Counted from the first letter of the stretch, positions 33,774 through 42,343 are shown. The stretch is 64,000 bases of DNA from Mycobacterium gallinarum (GCF_010726765.1 NZ_AP022601.1:434001-498000), one strand, 5' to 3'. Made by a program: numbers and translations. The notes: a model not told the origin generated them from the sequence alone.

Positions 33774-33804
33774 CCTACGGTAGCGTAGGTTACGCAGCCG
33801 TAGG
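33774..33804. promoter_or_regulatory. 31-bp palindromic operator before the desaturase gene
   Basis: CCTACGG at 33774-33780 and CCGTAGG at 33798-33804, with an inner GCGTA-GGT-TACGC at 33783-33795, are all centred on 33789. Only two mirrored positions fail to pair. It is unlike the TACTGTAA element, so the desaturase is probably under a different regulator. The TetR-type MadR is known to control mycobacterial desA genes; whether this is its site is unproven. Confidence 0.6.
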
Positions 33805-33819
33805 TATTGGAGAGCCTTG

Positions 33820-34752
33820 ATGACGACAACCCAGAGTGCACTTCTCACCGAGCTGGAACCAGTGGTGGAGAGCAACCTGAACCGCCACCTGTCCTTGGCG
33901 AAGCCATGGAATCCACACGACTACGTGCCGTGGAGCCGCGGTCGTGACTTCGCATTTCTGGGTGGAGAGGACTGGGTCCCGGAGGATTCGCCTCTCGACG
34001 ACGTCGCCAAGGCGGCCATGGTCGTCAATCTGCTCACCGAGGACAACCTGCCGTCCTATCACCGCGAGATCGCGGTGCGCTTCGGGCCCGACGGGCCGTG
34101 GGGCCAGTGGGTAGGCCAGTGGACCGCCGAGGAGGCGCGGCACAGCATCGCTATCCGCGACTACCTCATCGTCACCCGCGGCGTCGATCCGGTGGCGCTC
34201 GAGGAAGGCCGCATGATCCACATGAAGGCCGGTTACGACTCGGGTGACAAGTCGATGCTGGAGGCCTTGGCCTACGTGTCGTTCCAGGAACTCGCGACGC
34301 GGATCAGCCATCGCAACACTGGCAAGGCGTCGGGGTGCCCTCTGGCAGAACAACTCCTGACACGAGTGGCCACCGACGAGAACCTGCACATGGTCTTCTA
34401 CCGAAACCTGGTCGACGCTGCCTTCGACATCGCGCCCAACGAGACGATGAAGGCGATCGCGCACGAGGTCATCCACTTCCAGATGCCCGGCAGCACCATG
34501 CCCGGATTCGCGGACAACGCTTTGGTGATCGCCAAGGCGGGCATCTATGACCTGCGTTCACATCTGGACGACGTCGTCCGGCCCGTCTTGCGGTTCTGGC
34601 GCGTGTTCGAACGCGACGATGTCGACGGCGAAGGGGCGCGTGCGCGCGACGAGATGGCGGCCTTCCTTGACCTCGTCGAGGACAAGGCGAGTCACTACGA
34701 GCGGCGACGCCAGGAGCGACTCGCGGGCGCAGGAGCGCCTGCCGGCGGCTGA
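33820..34752 (+). CDS. acyl-ACP desaturase, DesA1-like
   Basis: A 310-residue di-iron stearoyl-ACP-desaturase-type enzyme that puts a double bond into acyl-ACP chains. The start was set at ATG 33820 behind GGAGAG (TTG 33817 is in frame). Iron-ligand helices are visible: LTEDNLPSYHRE near 65, WTAEEARHSIAIRDY near 100, SFQELATRISHRNTG near 150 and DENLHMVFYR near 184, giving the ExxH pairs. The sequence follows M. tuberculosis DesA1 closely but lacks its C-terminal tail (the degron-like AMSRR). It is probably a third desaturase besides the housekeeping ones. Stand-alone gene with its own operator. Confidence 0.9.
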   Translation: MTTTQSALLTELEPVVESNLNRHLSLAKPWNPHDYVPWSRGRDFAFLGGEDWVPEDSPLDDVAKAAMVVNLLTEDNLPSYHREIAVRFGPDGPWGQWVGQWTAEEARHSIAIRDYLIVTRGVDPVALEEGRMIHMKAGYDSGDKSMLEALAYVSFQELATRISHRNTGKASGCPLAEQLLTRVATDENLHMVFYRNLVDAAFDIAPNETMKAIAHEVIHFQMPGSTMPGFADNALVIAKAGIYDLRSHLDDVVRPVLRFWRVFERDDVDGEGARARDEMAAFLDLVEDKASHYERRRQERLAGAGAPAGG

Positions 34753-34804
34753 CCTCCTGCGCCAGTCGGCAGCAATCTGGGTCACCGACGCTGCTCACGC
34801 CTGA

Positions 34805-34823
34805 TACTGTAATCGTTACAGTA
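34805..34823. promoter_or_regulatory. perfect island palindrome (operator candidate)
   Basis: TACTGTAATCGTTACAGTA, exact in both 8-base arms, 34 bases before the GTG of the Baeyer-Villiger monooxygenase. It is identical in arms to the copy before the P450 gene 5 kb away, strongly suggesting a shared regulator. Confidence 0.8.
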
Positions 34824-34856
34824 TCTCCCGTCGGAGCGAACACGAGGTGCCGACAC

Positions 34857-36482
34857 GTGACCAAGCCCAGCCCTTCCCGATTCGATGCGATCGTCATCGG
34901 CGCCGGATTCTCCGGCTTGTACGCACTGCACCGGTTGCGTCAACTCGGCGTGCGGACGCGCGTGCTCGAGGCTGCCGAGGACGTCGGCGGGACGTGGCTG
35001 TTCAACCGGTATCCCGGTGCTCGATGTGACATCGAGAGCATCGAGTATTCCTACAGCTTCTCCGACGCGATCCAGCAGGAGTGGGTGTGGTCCGAGACCA
35101 TGCCGGCCCAGCCGGAAATCGAGGCCTACCTCCACTTCGTGGCCGACAAACTCGATCTGCGCCGCGATATCCGCTTCAACACCAAGGTCGTTGCGATGAC
35201 CTTCGACGAGGCCGCGGGCGAATGGCTGGTCGAAACCGAGGCCGGTGAGTCGTTGGTCGCCTCGTTCGTGGTCGCCGCATCGGGCATCCTGTCGGTGCCG
35301 CTGGACCCCGACTTTCCCGGAATGGACGCGTTCACCGGGGCGTCGTTGTTCACCGGTCACTGGCCGAAGGACGGCTTCGACGTCTCAGGTAAGCGGGTCG
35401 GTGTCATCGGCACCGGCTCGACGGGCGTTCAGTTGATCCCCGTGGTCGCCAAGCAGGCCGAACACCTCACGGTGTTTCAGCGCTCACCGGCCTACACGCT
35501 GCCGTGGGAAGTGCGTCCGTTCGACGACGGGGAGCTCGACGAGCTGAAGGCCAACTACGCCGAAATCCGCGCCGCACAAAGGGAACACGCGGTCGGGGCA
35601 GCTCGGTTGAGCGCCTTCTCGGTGTTGTTCGACATGATGGCCAAGCCGCCGTTGAAGTCGGCCTCGCGGCAGGACCAGCTGCGTGCCATCGAGGAGGGCG
35701 GCGTGATGGGCGCGCTCAGTTGGGGCGACGTCTTCTTCGACATCGAAGCCAACCGAATGGCCGCGAAGCTCTACGGCGAGGCGGTCGCCCGCATCGTCAA
35801 GGATCCCGAGACCGCGGCCTCGCTGACGCCGAGCCACCCCTTCGGCTGCAAGCGACCGATCATCGACCAGGGCTACTACGAGACGTTCAACCGCGACAAC
35901 GTGACGCTGGTCGACCTGCGCAAGGGGCCGATCGTCGAGATCACGCCGACGGGTATCCGTACCGAGCAGGGGCACCACGACCTCGATGTCATCGTCTACG
36001 CCACCGGGTTCGACGCGATGACGGGAGCGCTCACCCGGATCAATGTCCGGGGCCGCGACAGGTTGTCGTTGGCGGACTTCTGGACGTCTGAGGGGCCGTA
36101 CACCTATCTCGGGATCGCCGTCGCGGGTTTCCCGAACCTGTTCATCGTGCAGGCGCCCGGAAGCCCCTCGGCGGCAACTAATTTCGTCGCAGCACTCGAG
36201 CAGCACGTCGAGTGGATCGGCGACTGCATCGGATATCTGCGCGACAACGGCTACCGCACCATCGAGGCGTTGCCGGATGCGCAGCGTGAATGGATCGAGC
36301 ACACCACAGCGCTCGTGGCGCCGACGGTCCTGGTCGATCCGTCGTGCAACTCCTGGTACAACGGCGGCAACGTCCCCGGGAAGAAGCGGATGTACATGGG
36401 CTACACGGCGGGCATCCCGGAGTACCGCAAGCGGTGCGACGAGATCGCGGACGCCGGCTACTCGGGTTTCAAGCTCGCATGA
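34857..36482 (+). CDS. flavin-containing Baeyer-Villiger-type monooxygenase
   Basis: A 541-residue class B flavoprotein monooxygenase that would insert oxygen next to a ketone using NADPH and FAD. The FAD motif GAGFSG is at residues 15-20, the NADPH motif GTGSTG near 185-190, and the second signature GGTWLFNRYPGARCD (44-58) is complete. The FxGxxxHxxxWP fingerprint reads FTGASLFTGHWP (159-170), so the histidine is phenylalanine (165). Ketones of cyclic terpenoids or steroids are typical substrates. The perfect operator precedes it and the hydrolase follows with ATGA overlap. Confidence 0.92.
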   Translation: MTKPSPSRFDAIVIGAGFSGLYALHRLRQLGVRTRVLEAAEDVGGTWLFNRYPGARCDIESIEYSYSFSDAIQQEWVWSETMPAQPEIEAYLHFVADKLDLRRDIRFNTKVVAMTFDEAAGEWLVETEAGESLVASFVVAASGILSVPLDPDFPGMDAFTGASLFTGHWPKDGFDVSGKRVGVIGTGSTGVQLIPVVAKQAEHLTVFQRSPAYTLPWEVRPFDDGELDELKANYAEIRAAQREHAVGAARLSAFSVLFDMMAKPPLKSASRQDQLRAIEEGGVMGALSWGDVFFDIEANRMAAKLYGEAVARIVKDPETAASLTPSHPFGCKRPIIDQGYYETFNRDNVTLVDLRKGPIVEITPTGIRTEQGHHDLDVIVYATGFDAMTGALTRINVRGRDRLSLADFWTSEGPYTYLGIAVAGFPNLFIVQAPGSPSAATNFVAALEQHVEWIGDCIGYLRDNGYRTIEALPDAQREWIEHTTALVAPTVLVDPSCNSWYNGGNVPGKKRMYMGYTAGIPEYRKRCDEIADAGYSGFKLA

Positions 36483-37600
36483 GGGCGTCCGAGCGGGCCC
36501 GGCTCATCGGCCGCGATTTCGCCGGCGTGGTGCCCAGGGCACACGCCGCGGTGTCGACCTCGGCGGACTGGAAGCCGTTGTCGCAGCGCGGAGCCCGTCA
36601 ACTCGGCGAGGTGGTGCTGGACGAACTCGCGCTGTCCGGAATGACCTTGACCGCGCCGCCGCCCAAACTGGAACGCACGATCGACGCCTGTGCCGCCGCG
36701 GCGCAGGCGCTGTCCGGCCGCACCGTGGCGGAGGCCAACGCGGATCCGGAACCGTTGCAGATCAAGTCCATTCGACGACGCCGAATCGGGCGACTGATCT
36801 ACGAACAGATGACGTTCGATCACGATCCGCGGCTTGCGCAGGCGCTGGTGTCAGAGGGGTTCGGAGGTCCCGCGACCGCTGTCGTTCATCTTTGTCGGAC
36901 CGGAGACGACAAGCGTCCCTGGCTCGTCTGGGTGCATGGTGCGGGTCAGGGGCAGCCGATCGACATGTTGTTCTCGCGGGCGCGTCGACTCCAGGAGAAG
37001 TTGGGTTTCAACATCGCGCTGCCGGTGCAGCCCGGCCACGGTGCCCGCCGTGACGCGTGGCCGACCTATCCCGACATGGATCCGCTGAACAATGTCGCGG
37101 GCATGATGCGGGTGGTGTCCGAGGTCCGCGCGCTGGTCCGGTGGTTGGGCCCCCAATCCAATGCGATCGCGGTGTCCGGTGTGTCCATGGGGAGTCCAGT
37201 GGCGGCGCTGGTCGCACATCTCGAGAAAGTCGACGGGGTAGCGGTTTACACGCCGATCTCCGGGCTCAACGGGATGATCGCTCAGCACCTCGGCCGGTGG
37301 GGACCGTCGGTGCGCGACACGATCGAGCTACTGCAGTCCGACAACGTGGCCGCGGTGGCCTCCGTCGTCGATCACTTGGATGTCGAGCCGACTCCGCCCC
37401 CGTCGCGCAGGCTCATCGTGGGCGCCTGGCACGACCGGATGGCGATGCGCGAACCCGCTCAGCGGTTGCACGCGCGGTGGGGTGGCGAGTTGTACTGGCA
37501 CCCGGGAAGCCACGTCGGGCATCTGTTCGCAGGTGGGGCTCAGCAGGCCTCGGAGCGATTTCTCCGCGGAGTCAGCGAGTCGAGCCATACTCGCGAATGA
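36479..37600 (+). CDS. alpha/beta hydrolase (esterase/lactonase-like)
   Basis: A 373-residue alpha/beta hydrolase. The nucleophile is Ser236 in GVSMG, the acid Asp319 in AWHDRM and the base His348 in SHVGH; HGAGQG near 153 is the oxyanion loop. An extra N-terminal 130 residues form a helical extension. ATG 36479 overlaps the Baeyer-Villiger stop (ATGA), so the two are made together: ester or lactone formation by the first and cleavage by the second. It ends 29 bases inside the convergent TetR gene. Confidence 0.88.
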   Translation: MRASERARLIGRDFAGVVPRAHAAVSTSADWKPLSQRGARQLGEVVLDELALSGMTLTAPPPKLERTIDACAAAAQALSGRTVAEANADPEPLQIKSIRRRRIGRLIYEQMTFDHDPRLAQALVSEGFGGPATAVVHLCRTGDDKRPWLVWVHGAGQGQPIDMLFSRARRLQEKLGFNIALPVQPGHGARRDAWPTYPDMDPLNNVAGMMRVVSEVRALVRWLGPQSNAIAVSGVSMGSPVAALVAHLEKVDGVAVYTPISGLNGMIAQHLGRWGPSVRDTIELLQSDNVAAVASVVDHLDVEPTPPPSRRLIVGAWHDRMAMREPAQRLHARWGGELYWHPGSHVGHLFAGGAQQASERFLRGVSESSHTRE

Positions 37601-38198
37601 ACCGGTCGCGGACGTAGGCCAACTCGCGATCGAGATCGTAACCATCGCCAATCAGAGTCCACAGGTACGCGGCGCCGAAGATCGCCGCGCTGAGGTCGCT
37701 TGTCGCACGGTCGATGTCGACGTCATCACGAACCGATCCGTCGTCAACTCCGCGTCGCAAACCGGCCTCGACTTTGTCGACTCCGCGCTGGAGCCAACGC
37801 TGAACGCGTTCGCGCAACGGCGAAGTACTCTTGACGCCCTCGAACGTGGCAACAAACATTGCGCGCAAGAAGGCCTGGTCTTCGGAGAACAGTCGTCGAA
37901 CCCGGTCGAAGTGGCCGACCGCCTCCTGCAGGCCCGTGGCATTGGGATCGGCGTCCGGACTGAGCTGCTTGACGTAGTCGTGCAGAAAGAAGGCGTCGAG
38001 AATCGCGTCCTTACTGCCGTACCTAGCGTGGACCATGGCCCTGCTGTAACCCGCCCGGCGGCCAATCTCCGCGGCTGTCGTTGCCTCCCAGCCCTTTTCG
38101 ACGATCAACTCGGCGGCTGCCTCGACCAGCCGGCGACTGGAGATCTCGACCCGTTCCGGCTGTGTCAGGCCACGAGTGGGTGACGGCACGCATTGCAT
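37572..38198 (-). CDS. TetR-family regulator (third, unrelated to the paralogue pair)
   Basis: A 208-residue TetR protein. The helix-turn-helix EATTAAEIGRRAGYSRAMVHARYGSKDAIL is near residues 40-70, and the C-terminal domain is helical with a DVDIDRATSDLSAAIFG segment. It does not share the recognition helix of the two island regulators. A perfect 15-base palindrome lies in the gap to the divergent kinase operon, so it likely controls that operon and itself. The 3' end overlaps the hydrolase gene by 29 bases. Confidence 0.88.
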   Translation of the reverse strand: MQCVPSPTRGLTQPERVEISSRRLVEAAAELIVEKGWEATTAAEIGRRAGYSRAMVHARYGSKDAILDAFFLHDYVKQLSPDADPNATGLQEAVGHFDRVRRLFSEDQAFLRAMFVATFEGVKSTSPLRERVQRWLQRGVDKVEAGLRRGVDDGSVRDDVDIDRATSDLSAAIFGAAYLWTLIGDGYDLDRELAYVRDRFIREYGSTR

Positions 38199-38211
38199 AT
38201 TAGACGATCGA

Positions 38212-38226
38212 CAACTATGTTAGTTG
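38212..38226. promoter_or_regulatory. candidate operator of the third TetR regulator
   Basis: CAACTA-TGT-TAGTTG, perfect six-base arms, 14 bases upstream of the TetR start and 32 bases before the divergent ATG at 38258. It has no similarity to the island palindrome, in line with a different regulator. Confidence 0.55.
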
Positions 38227-38257
38227 CGTCTCGTCAAGTAAGTGGCAGAGGAACTCG

Positions 38258-39313
38258 ATGAAGAGTGCGGGTGCGACCGACGTTCCGTTGGGGATCGACG
38301 CCGTGACACCGCAGTGGTTGACCGATGTGCTCGGTTCCGACGTGACGGGTGTCCGTGCCGAACAGATCGCGATGGACAGCGGCTTCTCGTCGCTGCTTTA
38401 CCGCCTGACCCTGACCGGAGACAGCGTCCCGCCGACGTTGATCGCGAAACTCCCCGCGCTCTCCGAAGCCCGTGGTGCGATGGATCTGATGGGTGGTTAC
38501 CGCAGGGAGGTCGCCTTCTACCGAGACATCGCCGGTCGGGCGCCGATGAAAACCCCGGACGTGCACGTCGCCCGGATCGCCGACAATGGTGTCGACTTCG
38601 TGCTGTTGCTCGAGGATCTCGCCAGCTGGGACAACGCGGACCATTTGGCAGGCCTGTCTATGGACCGAGCGCGAACGTGTCTCGAGTCATTGGCGGGATT
38701 GCACGCGTGGTCCTCGCACCGGGCCAATAGACATGTGCTGCAGCAGTTTCCGAGTATGGACAATCCGATGATCCGCGAAGCCATGGTGCCGGCCTTTGGC
38801 TACGGATGGCAGTCGTACCTCGAGAAGAGCGATACAGCTCTGCCGTCAGAGCTCGCCGAGTTCTTCGAGCACTTTTCGGATCGCGCTCCGGCAGCGCTTT
38901 CCGCGTTGACCCAACACGACATGCTGATACATGGTGACATCCGGGCCGACAATCTGTTCTTCGACGGTGACGCACTCAAAGTGGTGGACTTCCAATTCGC
39001 GGCCCGCGGGTCCGGTGTCGCCGACGTGGCCTACCTGCTCACCCAGGGATTGCCGATCGAGGAGCGTACCGGTCAGGACGAGGTCCTGCTCCGTGAGCAT
39101 TTAGGCCATCTGGCCGACAGCGGAGTCGATTACGGATTCGACGCCGCGTGGCGCGACTACCGGACCGCTGCGGTGTACCTGACATTGATGCCCGTCGTCG
39201 CGCTACTGACCTGGGATATCGTGCCGGAACGGTCGCGCCGGCTCTGCCTCACACTCACCGATCGTGCGGTCGCCGCCATCGACGAGATCGACGCACTGGA
39301 GGTGTTCAAGTGA
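38258..39313 (+). CDS. aminoglycoside-phosphotransferase-like kinase (APH/EcKinase fold)
   Basis: A 351-residue kinase-fold protein. The Brenner motif HGDIRADNLFF near residue 227 gives the catalytic Asp and VVDFQFA near 247 the metal-binding Asp; an ATP lysine is near 68 (LIAKLP). Members of this group in mycobacteria are found next to lipid or steroid catabolic genes and phosphorylate small hydroxyl compounds. It opens a three-gene operon whose junctions are GTGA overlaps. A resistance role is possible but less likely given neighbours. Confidence 0.85.
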   Translation: MKSAGATDVPLGIDAVTPQWLTDVLGSDVTGVRAEQIAMDSGFSSLLYRLTLTGDSVPPTLIAKLPALSEARGAMDLMGGYRREVAFYRDIAGRAPMKTPDVHVARIADNGVDFVLLLEDLASWDNADHLAGLSMDRARTCLESLAGLHAWSSHRANRHVLQQFPSMDNPMIREAMVPAFGYGWQSYLEKSDTALPSELAEFFEHFSDRAPAALSALTQHDMLIHGDIRADNLFFDGDALKVVDFQFAARGSGVADVAYLLTQGLPIEERTGQDEVLLREHLGHLADSGVDYGFDAAWRDYRTAAVYLTLMPVVALLTWDIVPERSRRLCLTLTDRAVAAIDEIDALEVFK

Positions 39314-39684
39314 CTCGTACGGCGCGCGAAGTGGTGGAGCTGTACAACCTCGTCGTCTGGAACGAACGCAGGTTCGACCTTGCTGAGGAACTCATGGGGG
39401 ACAGCGTGATTCGTCATAATGTCGGCGAATCGACGACGCTGACTCACGAGCAGGCGGTTGCGCGCATCGTGGACCACTGGGCCATGTTCGAGACGATTCG
39501 TTTCGACCTCAACCTGGTGGTGGCGGGCGACGACGGCGAGCACGTCGCCATCGTCTACCAGTCGCCGATGGAACTGAAGGACGGCACCAGGACCGATGTC
39601 GGCAGTATGGAGATCTTCCGGGTAGTCGACGGTCGGATCGTCGAAGTGTGGAATTGCGGCTACAAGCAAGGAGTTTGGCAGTGA
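39310..39684 (+). CDS. SnoaL-like/NTF2-fold protein
   Basis: A 124-residue cone-shaped alpha+beta barrel protein of the SnoaL-like/nuclear transport factor 2 group. EVVELYNLVVWNERRFDLAEELM is the N-terminal helix pair and EIFRVVDGRIVEVWNCGY the closing strand. These proteins act as small isomerases, hydrolases or ligand-binding proteins. GTG 39310 overlaps the kinase stop. Reaction unknown, but it is cotranscribed with a kinase and an LLM oxidoreductase. Confidence 0.83.
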   Translation: MTRTAREVVELYNLVVWNERRFDLAEELMGDSVIRHNVGESTTLTHEQAVARIVDHWAMFETIRFDLNLVVAGDDGEHVAIVYQSPMELKDGTRTDVGSMEIFRVVDGRIVEVWNCGYKQGVWQ

Positions 39685-40724
39685 CTGAACGCGTCTTGGA
39701 TGAGCTCGGCTACTACCTGCTGGCCGGCGCTGGAGGTGAGGGTCCGGCAGGCCTGATGGACGAGGCGCGGCGGGGTGAGGAACTGGGTTTCGGCACTGGG
39801 TTCATCTCCGAGCGGTGGAACGTCAAGGAAGCCTGCTCATTGACCGGCGCCGCGTTGGCCGTCACCAACCGGATGCAGATCGCCACTGCCGCGACGAATC
39901 ACAACACCCGGCACCCGCTGATCACCGGCTCCTACGCGACCACCATGCACCGACTGTCGAAAGGCCGCTTCACCCTGGGGATTGGCCGCGGTATCGCAGC
40001 GATGTACGGCGCCTTCGGGGTGCCGGCTGTCACGACCGCGCAGATGGAGGACTTCGCTCAGGTCATGCGGAGGCTCTGGCACGGTGAGCTCATCTTCAAC
40101 CACGACGGACCAATCGGGAAGTATCAGTTGTTGTTCCTGGATCCGGACTTCAACGAGGACATCCGGCTGGCGATCGTGGCGTTCGGCCCCAAGACGTTGG
40201 CGCTGGGCGGGCGCGAGTTCGACGACGTCATTCTGCACACCTACTTCACGCCCGACACCCTGCAGCGCGCGGTGAAGACCGTCAAAGACGCTGCGGAGCA
40301 GGCGGGCCGCAACCCCGACGACGTGAGGGTGTGGTCGTGCTTTGCGACGGTCGGTGACCATCTGCCCGAAGAGCTCCGACTGAAGAAGACGGTGGCGAGG
40401 CTGGCCACCTATCTGCAGGGATACGGCGAACTGCTCATCAACACCAACGGTTGGGATCTTTCAGTGCTGCAACGCTTCAGGGGCGACGAGGTGGTGCAGT
40501 CCATTGGCGGCGGCATCGACCACAAGGCGACTGCCGAGCAGATCGAACACATCGCCACGCTCATCCCCGATGAGTGGCTCGAGCCCTCTGCGACGGGATC
40601 GGCGCAGCAGTGTGTCGAGCGGATCCGCAAGGAATTCGACTACGGCGCCGATGCGGTGATCATGCACGGCGCCACTCCCGACGAACTCGAACCGATCGTC
40701 GCCGAATACCGTGCAACCGTGTGA
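39681..40724 (+). CDS. F420-dependent LLM-class oxidoreductase
   Basis: A 347-residue luciferase-like monooxygenase-fold enzyme, in mycobacteria typically using coenzyme F420. GFGTGFISERWNVKEA near 33-48 and GRFTLGIGRGIAAMYGAFG near 94-112 are characteristic. It starts at GTG 39681, overlapping the SnoaL-like stop with AAGGAG upstream. It may oxidise an alcohol or reduce an enone. Followed immediately by a bidirectional hairpin repeat. Family is firm, substrate unknown. Confidence 0.9.
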   Translation: MTERVLDELGYYLLAGAGGEGPAGLMDEARRGEELGFGTGFISERWNVKEACSLTGAALAVTNRMQIATAATNHNTRHPLITGSYATTMHRLSKGRFTLGIGRGIAAMYGAFGVPAVTTAQMEDFAQVMRRLWHGELIFNHDGPIGKYQLLFLDPDFNEDIRLAIVAFGPKTLALGGREFDDVILHTYFTPDTLQRAVKTVKDAAEQAGRNPDDVRVWSCFATVGDHLPEELRLKKTVARLATYLQGYGELLINTNGWDLSVLQRFRGDEVVQSIGGGIDHKATAEQIEHIATLIPDEWLEPSATGSAQQCVERIRKEFDYGADAVIMHGATPDELEPIVAEYRATV

Positions 40725-40773
40725 TTTCGGTGTAGCTGGTCGCGGTGAGCGCAACCAGCTACACCGAAATCGC
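40721..40773. terminator. 53-bp hairpin repeat, copy 2, between convergent genes
   Basis: Arms 40721-40743 and 40751-40773 with the same loop GGTGAGC as copy 1 at 9187-9239. The arms carry ATTTCGGTGTAG and differ by a wobble and one mismatch, with a compensated T-to-C / A-to-G change (GTAGT to GTAGC). It overlaps the LLM stop and ends 6 bases before the stop of the convergent carboxyltransferase. Confidence 0.75.
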
Positions 40774-40779
40774 AAAGAG

Positions 40780-42276
40780 CTAGGGCGTGATGACGGTGCG
40801 GCTCACCGGTTCTGCCGCGGCCTGCCTGCTGTAGAGCCCACGCTGCAGCGCCGAGAGCAACGCATTGCGCGTCTCCTCCGGGCTGATGAGGTCGTCGAAC
40901 CCGAGGTGGCGGGCCGAGCGGAAGGACGCCTCGACTTCTGCCTTGCGCAGCTTGGCTTCCATATCCTCGGCGGCGTGGGAGGCCTTGCTAAGGGCGGCCG
41001 CGCTCATCGCGCCCATCGTCGCACCCGGGTAGGCGAACGTGGCGCTCTGGTTGTCGAAGCCAAGCAGCGACATCACCATCGACCCGAATCCGTAGGCCTT
41101 GCGCAGGGTTACATGCAGCTTCAGCGTGGTGGCCGCGGTCTGGGCGGCGAACATCCGGGCACCGCTGCGCAGCACGCCGCTCTTCTCGGATCGGCTGCCC
41201 GGCAACATTCCCGGGTTGTCCGCGAGGAACACGATGGGCAGGTGGAAAGAGTCGGCGACATTGATGAAATGCGCTGCCTTGTCGGCGGCGTCGGCGTCGA
41301 TCGATCCGGCGATCACCTTCGGCTGATTGGCGATGACGGCGACGGGATGACCGCCGAGATGGGCCAGCGCACAGATCATCGCCTGCCCGAATTTCGGCTG
41401 CACCTCGAACCAACCGCGGTCGTCGAACACCACGTCGAGCACGGCACGCATGTCGTAGACGCGCCGGTTGCCACGCGGGACGATGTCGAGCAGTTCCGGC
41501 GTCGAGCGCGGTTCGCTCACCTCGTCCTCGGGCAGTGACGCCGGATACGACCACGCGCTCGACGGGAAGTACGACAGATAGCGACGGATGTCGTCGAGGA
41601 CCGCCTGATCGTCCTCAGCGAGGTTGTGGATCACCCCGCTGGCGAGTGCCACCGACGGGCCTCCCAGATCTTCTTTCGAAATGTCCTCGCCCGTCGACTC
41701 TTTCACGACCGGCGGGCCGGCGGTGAAGATCGCGCCCTGGTTGCTCATGATGGTCCAGTCGCACACCGGCGCCACCAGTGCACCATGGCCCGCCGACGGG
41801 CCGAGCAGCCCTCCGACCATCGGCACCTTGCCGGAACATTGCGCCTGAGCGAGCAAATCGGTTGGGGTGCGGCCATAGTGCTCGCCGCTGGGCCGGAAGC
41901 CCGCGCCCTCCAGAAGCATCACCAACGGGATCCGGTCCCGCAGCGCCAACTCCGCAAGCCGATAGCGCTTCGCGTTACCGCCGGGGCCGATGCTGCCCGC
42001 CAGCGTGGTGAAGTCCTCCGCGCCGACCATCACAGGCGAGCCGTTGACGAGGCCCGAACCGGCCACAATCCCGTCAGCTGCGATCTCACCGCCCACCAGC
42101 GTGCCGAACTCCCGGAAGCTGCCCTTGTCGAGGAGGTGGTCCAGCCGCGCACGGGCATCCAGCTTGCCCTTGCCGTGATGCTTGGCCAGCCGCTCCGGGC
42201 CACCCATCGCGCGCGACCGCTCACGCCGAAGATCGAGGTCTTCGAGCGTCTCCTTCCAACCCTGCTCGTTCGTCAT
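40780..42276 (-). CDS. acyl-CoA carboxylase carboxyltransferase (AccD-type beta subunit)
   Basis: A 498-residue carboxyltransferase that would move carboxyl from biotin to an acyl-CoA. AGSIGPGGNAKRYR and EGAGFRPSGEHYG near residue 95-125, QGAIFTAGPPVVKESTGE near 175 and FLADNPGMLPG near 345 are typical of AccD/PccB. No biotin carboxylase or biotin carrier gene is adjacent, so it must use subunits encoded elsewhere. In the island it could carboxylate a branched or terpenoid acyl-CoA. Divergent to an LLM oxidoreductase with a palindrome half-site between. Confidence 0.9.
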   Translation of the reverse strand: MTNEQGWKETLEDLDLRRERSRAMGGPERLAKHHGKGKLDARARLDHLLDKGSFREFGTLVGGEIAADGIVAGSGLVNGSPVMVGAEDFTTLAGSIGPGGNAKRYRLAELALRDRIPLVMLLEGAGFRPSGEHYGRTPTDLLAQAQCSGKVPMVGGLLGPSAGHGALVAPVCDWTIMSNQGAIFTAGPPVVKESTGEDISKEDLGGPSVALASGVIHNLAEDDQAVLDDIRRYLSYFPSSAWSYPASLPEDEVSEPRSTPELLDIVPRGNRRVYDMRAVLDVVFDDRGWFEVQPKFGQAMICALAHLGGHPVAVIANQPKVIAGSIDADAADKAAHFINVADSFHLPIVFLADNPGMLPGSRSEKSGVLRSGARMFAAQTAATTLKLHVTLRKAYGFGSMVMSLLGFDNQSATFAYPGATMGAMSAAALSKASHAAEDMEAKLRKAEVEASFRSARHLGFDDLISPEETRNALLSALQRGLYSRQAAAEPVSRTVITP

Positions 42277-42343
42277 GCGCTCTTCCTGTCGTTGAAAGGC
42301 GATCGTCGCACCGGCATGTTCACGTTGACCATACTGAATTGCT

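Noticed and set aside
33790..34476. Long minus-strand open frame opposite the desaturase
   Set aside because: It has Arg/His/Gly-rich composition typical of antisense frames in high-GC DNA, while the plus strand encodes a clear desaturase.
34857..36482. Calling the flavoprotein a simple FMO or thioredoxin reductase-like protein
   Set aside because: The complete GGTWxxxxYPGxxxD signature and two Rossmann motifs fit the Baeyer-Villiger group better.
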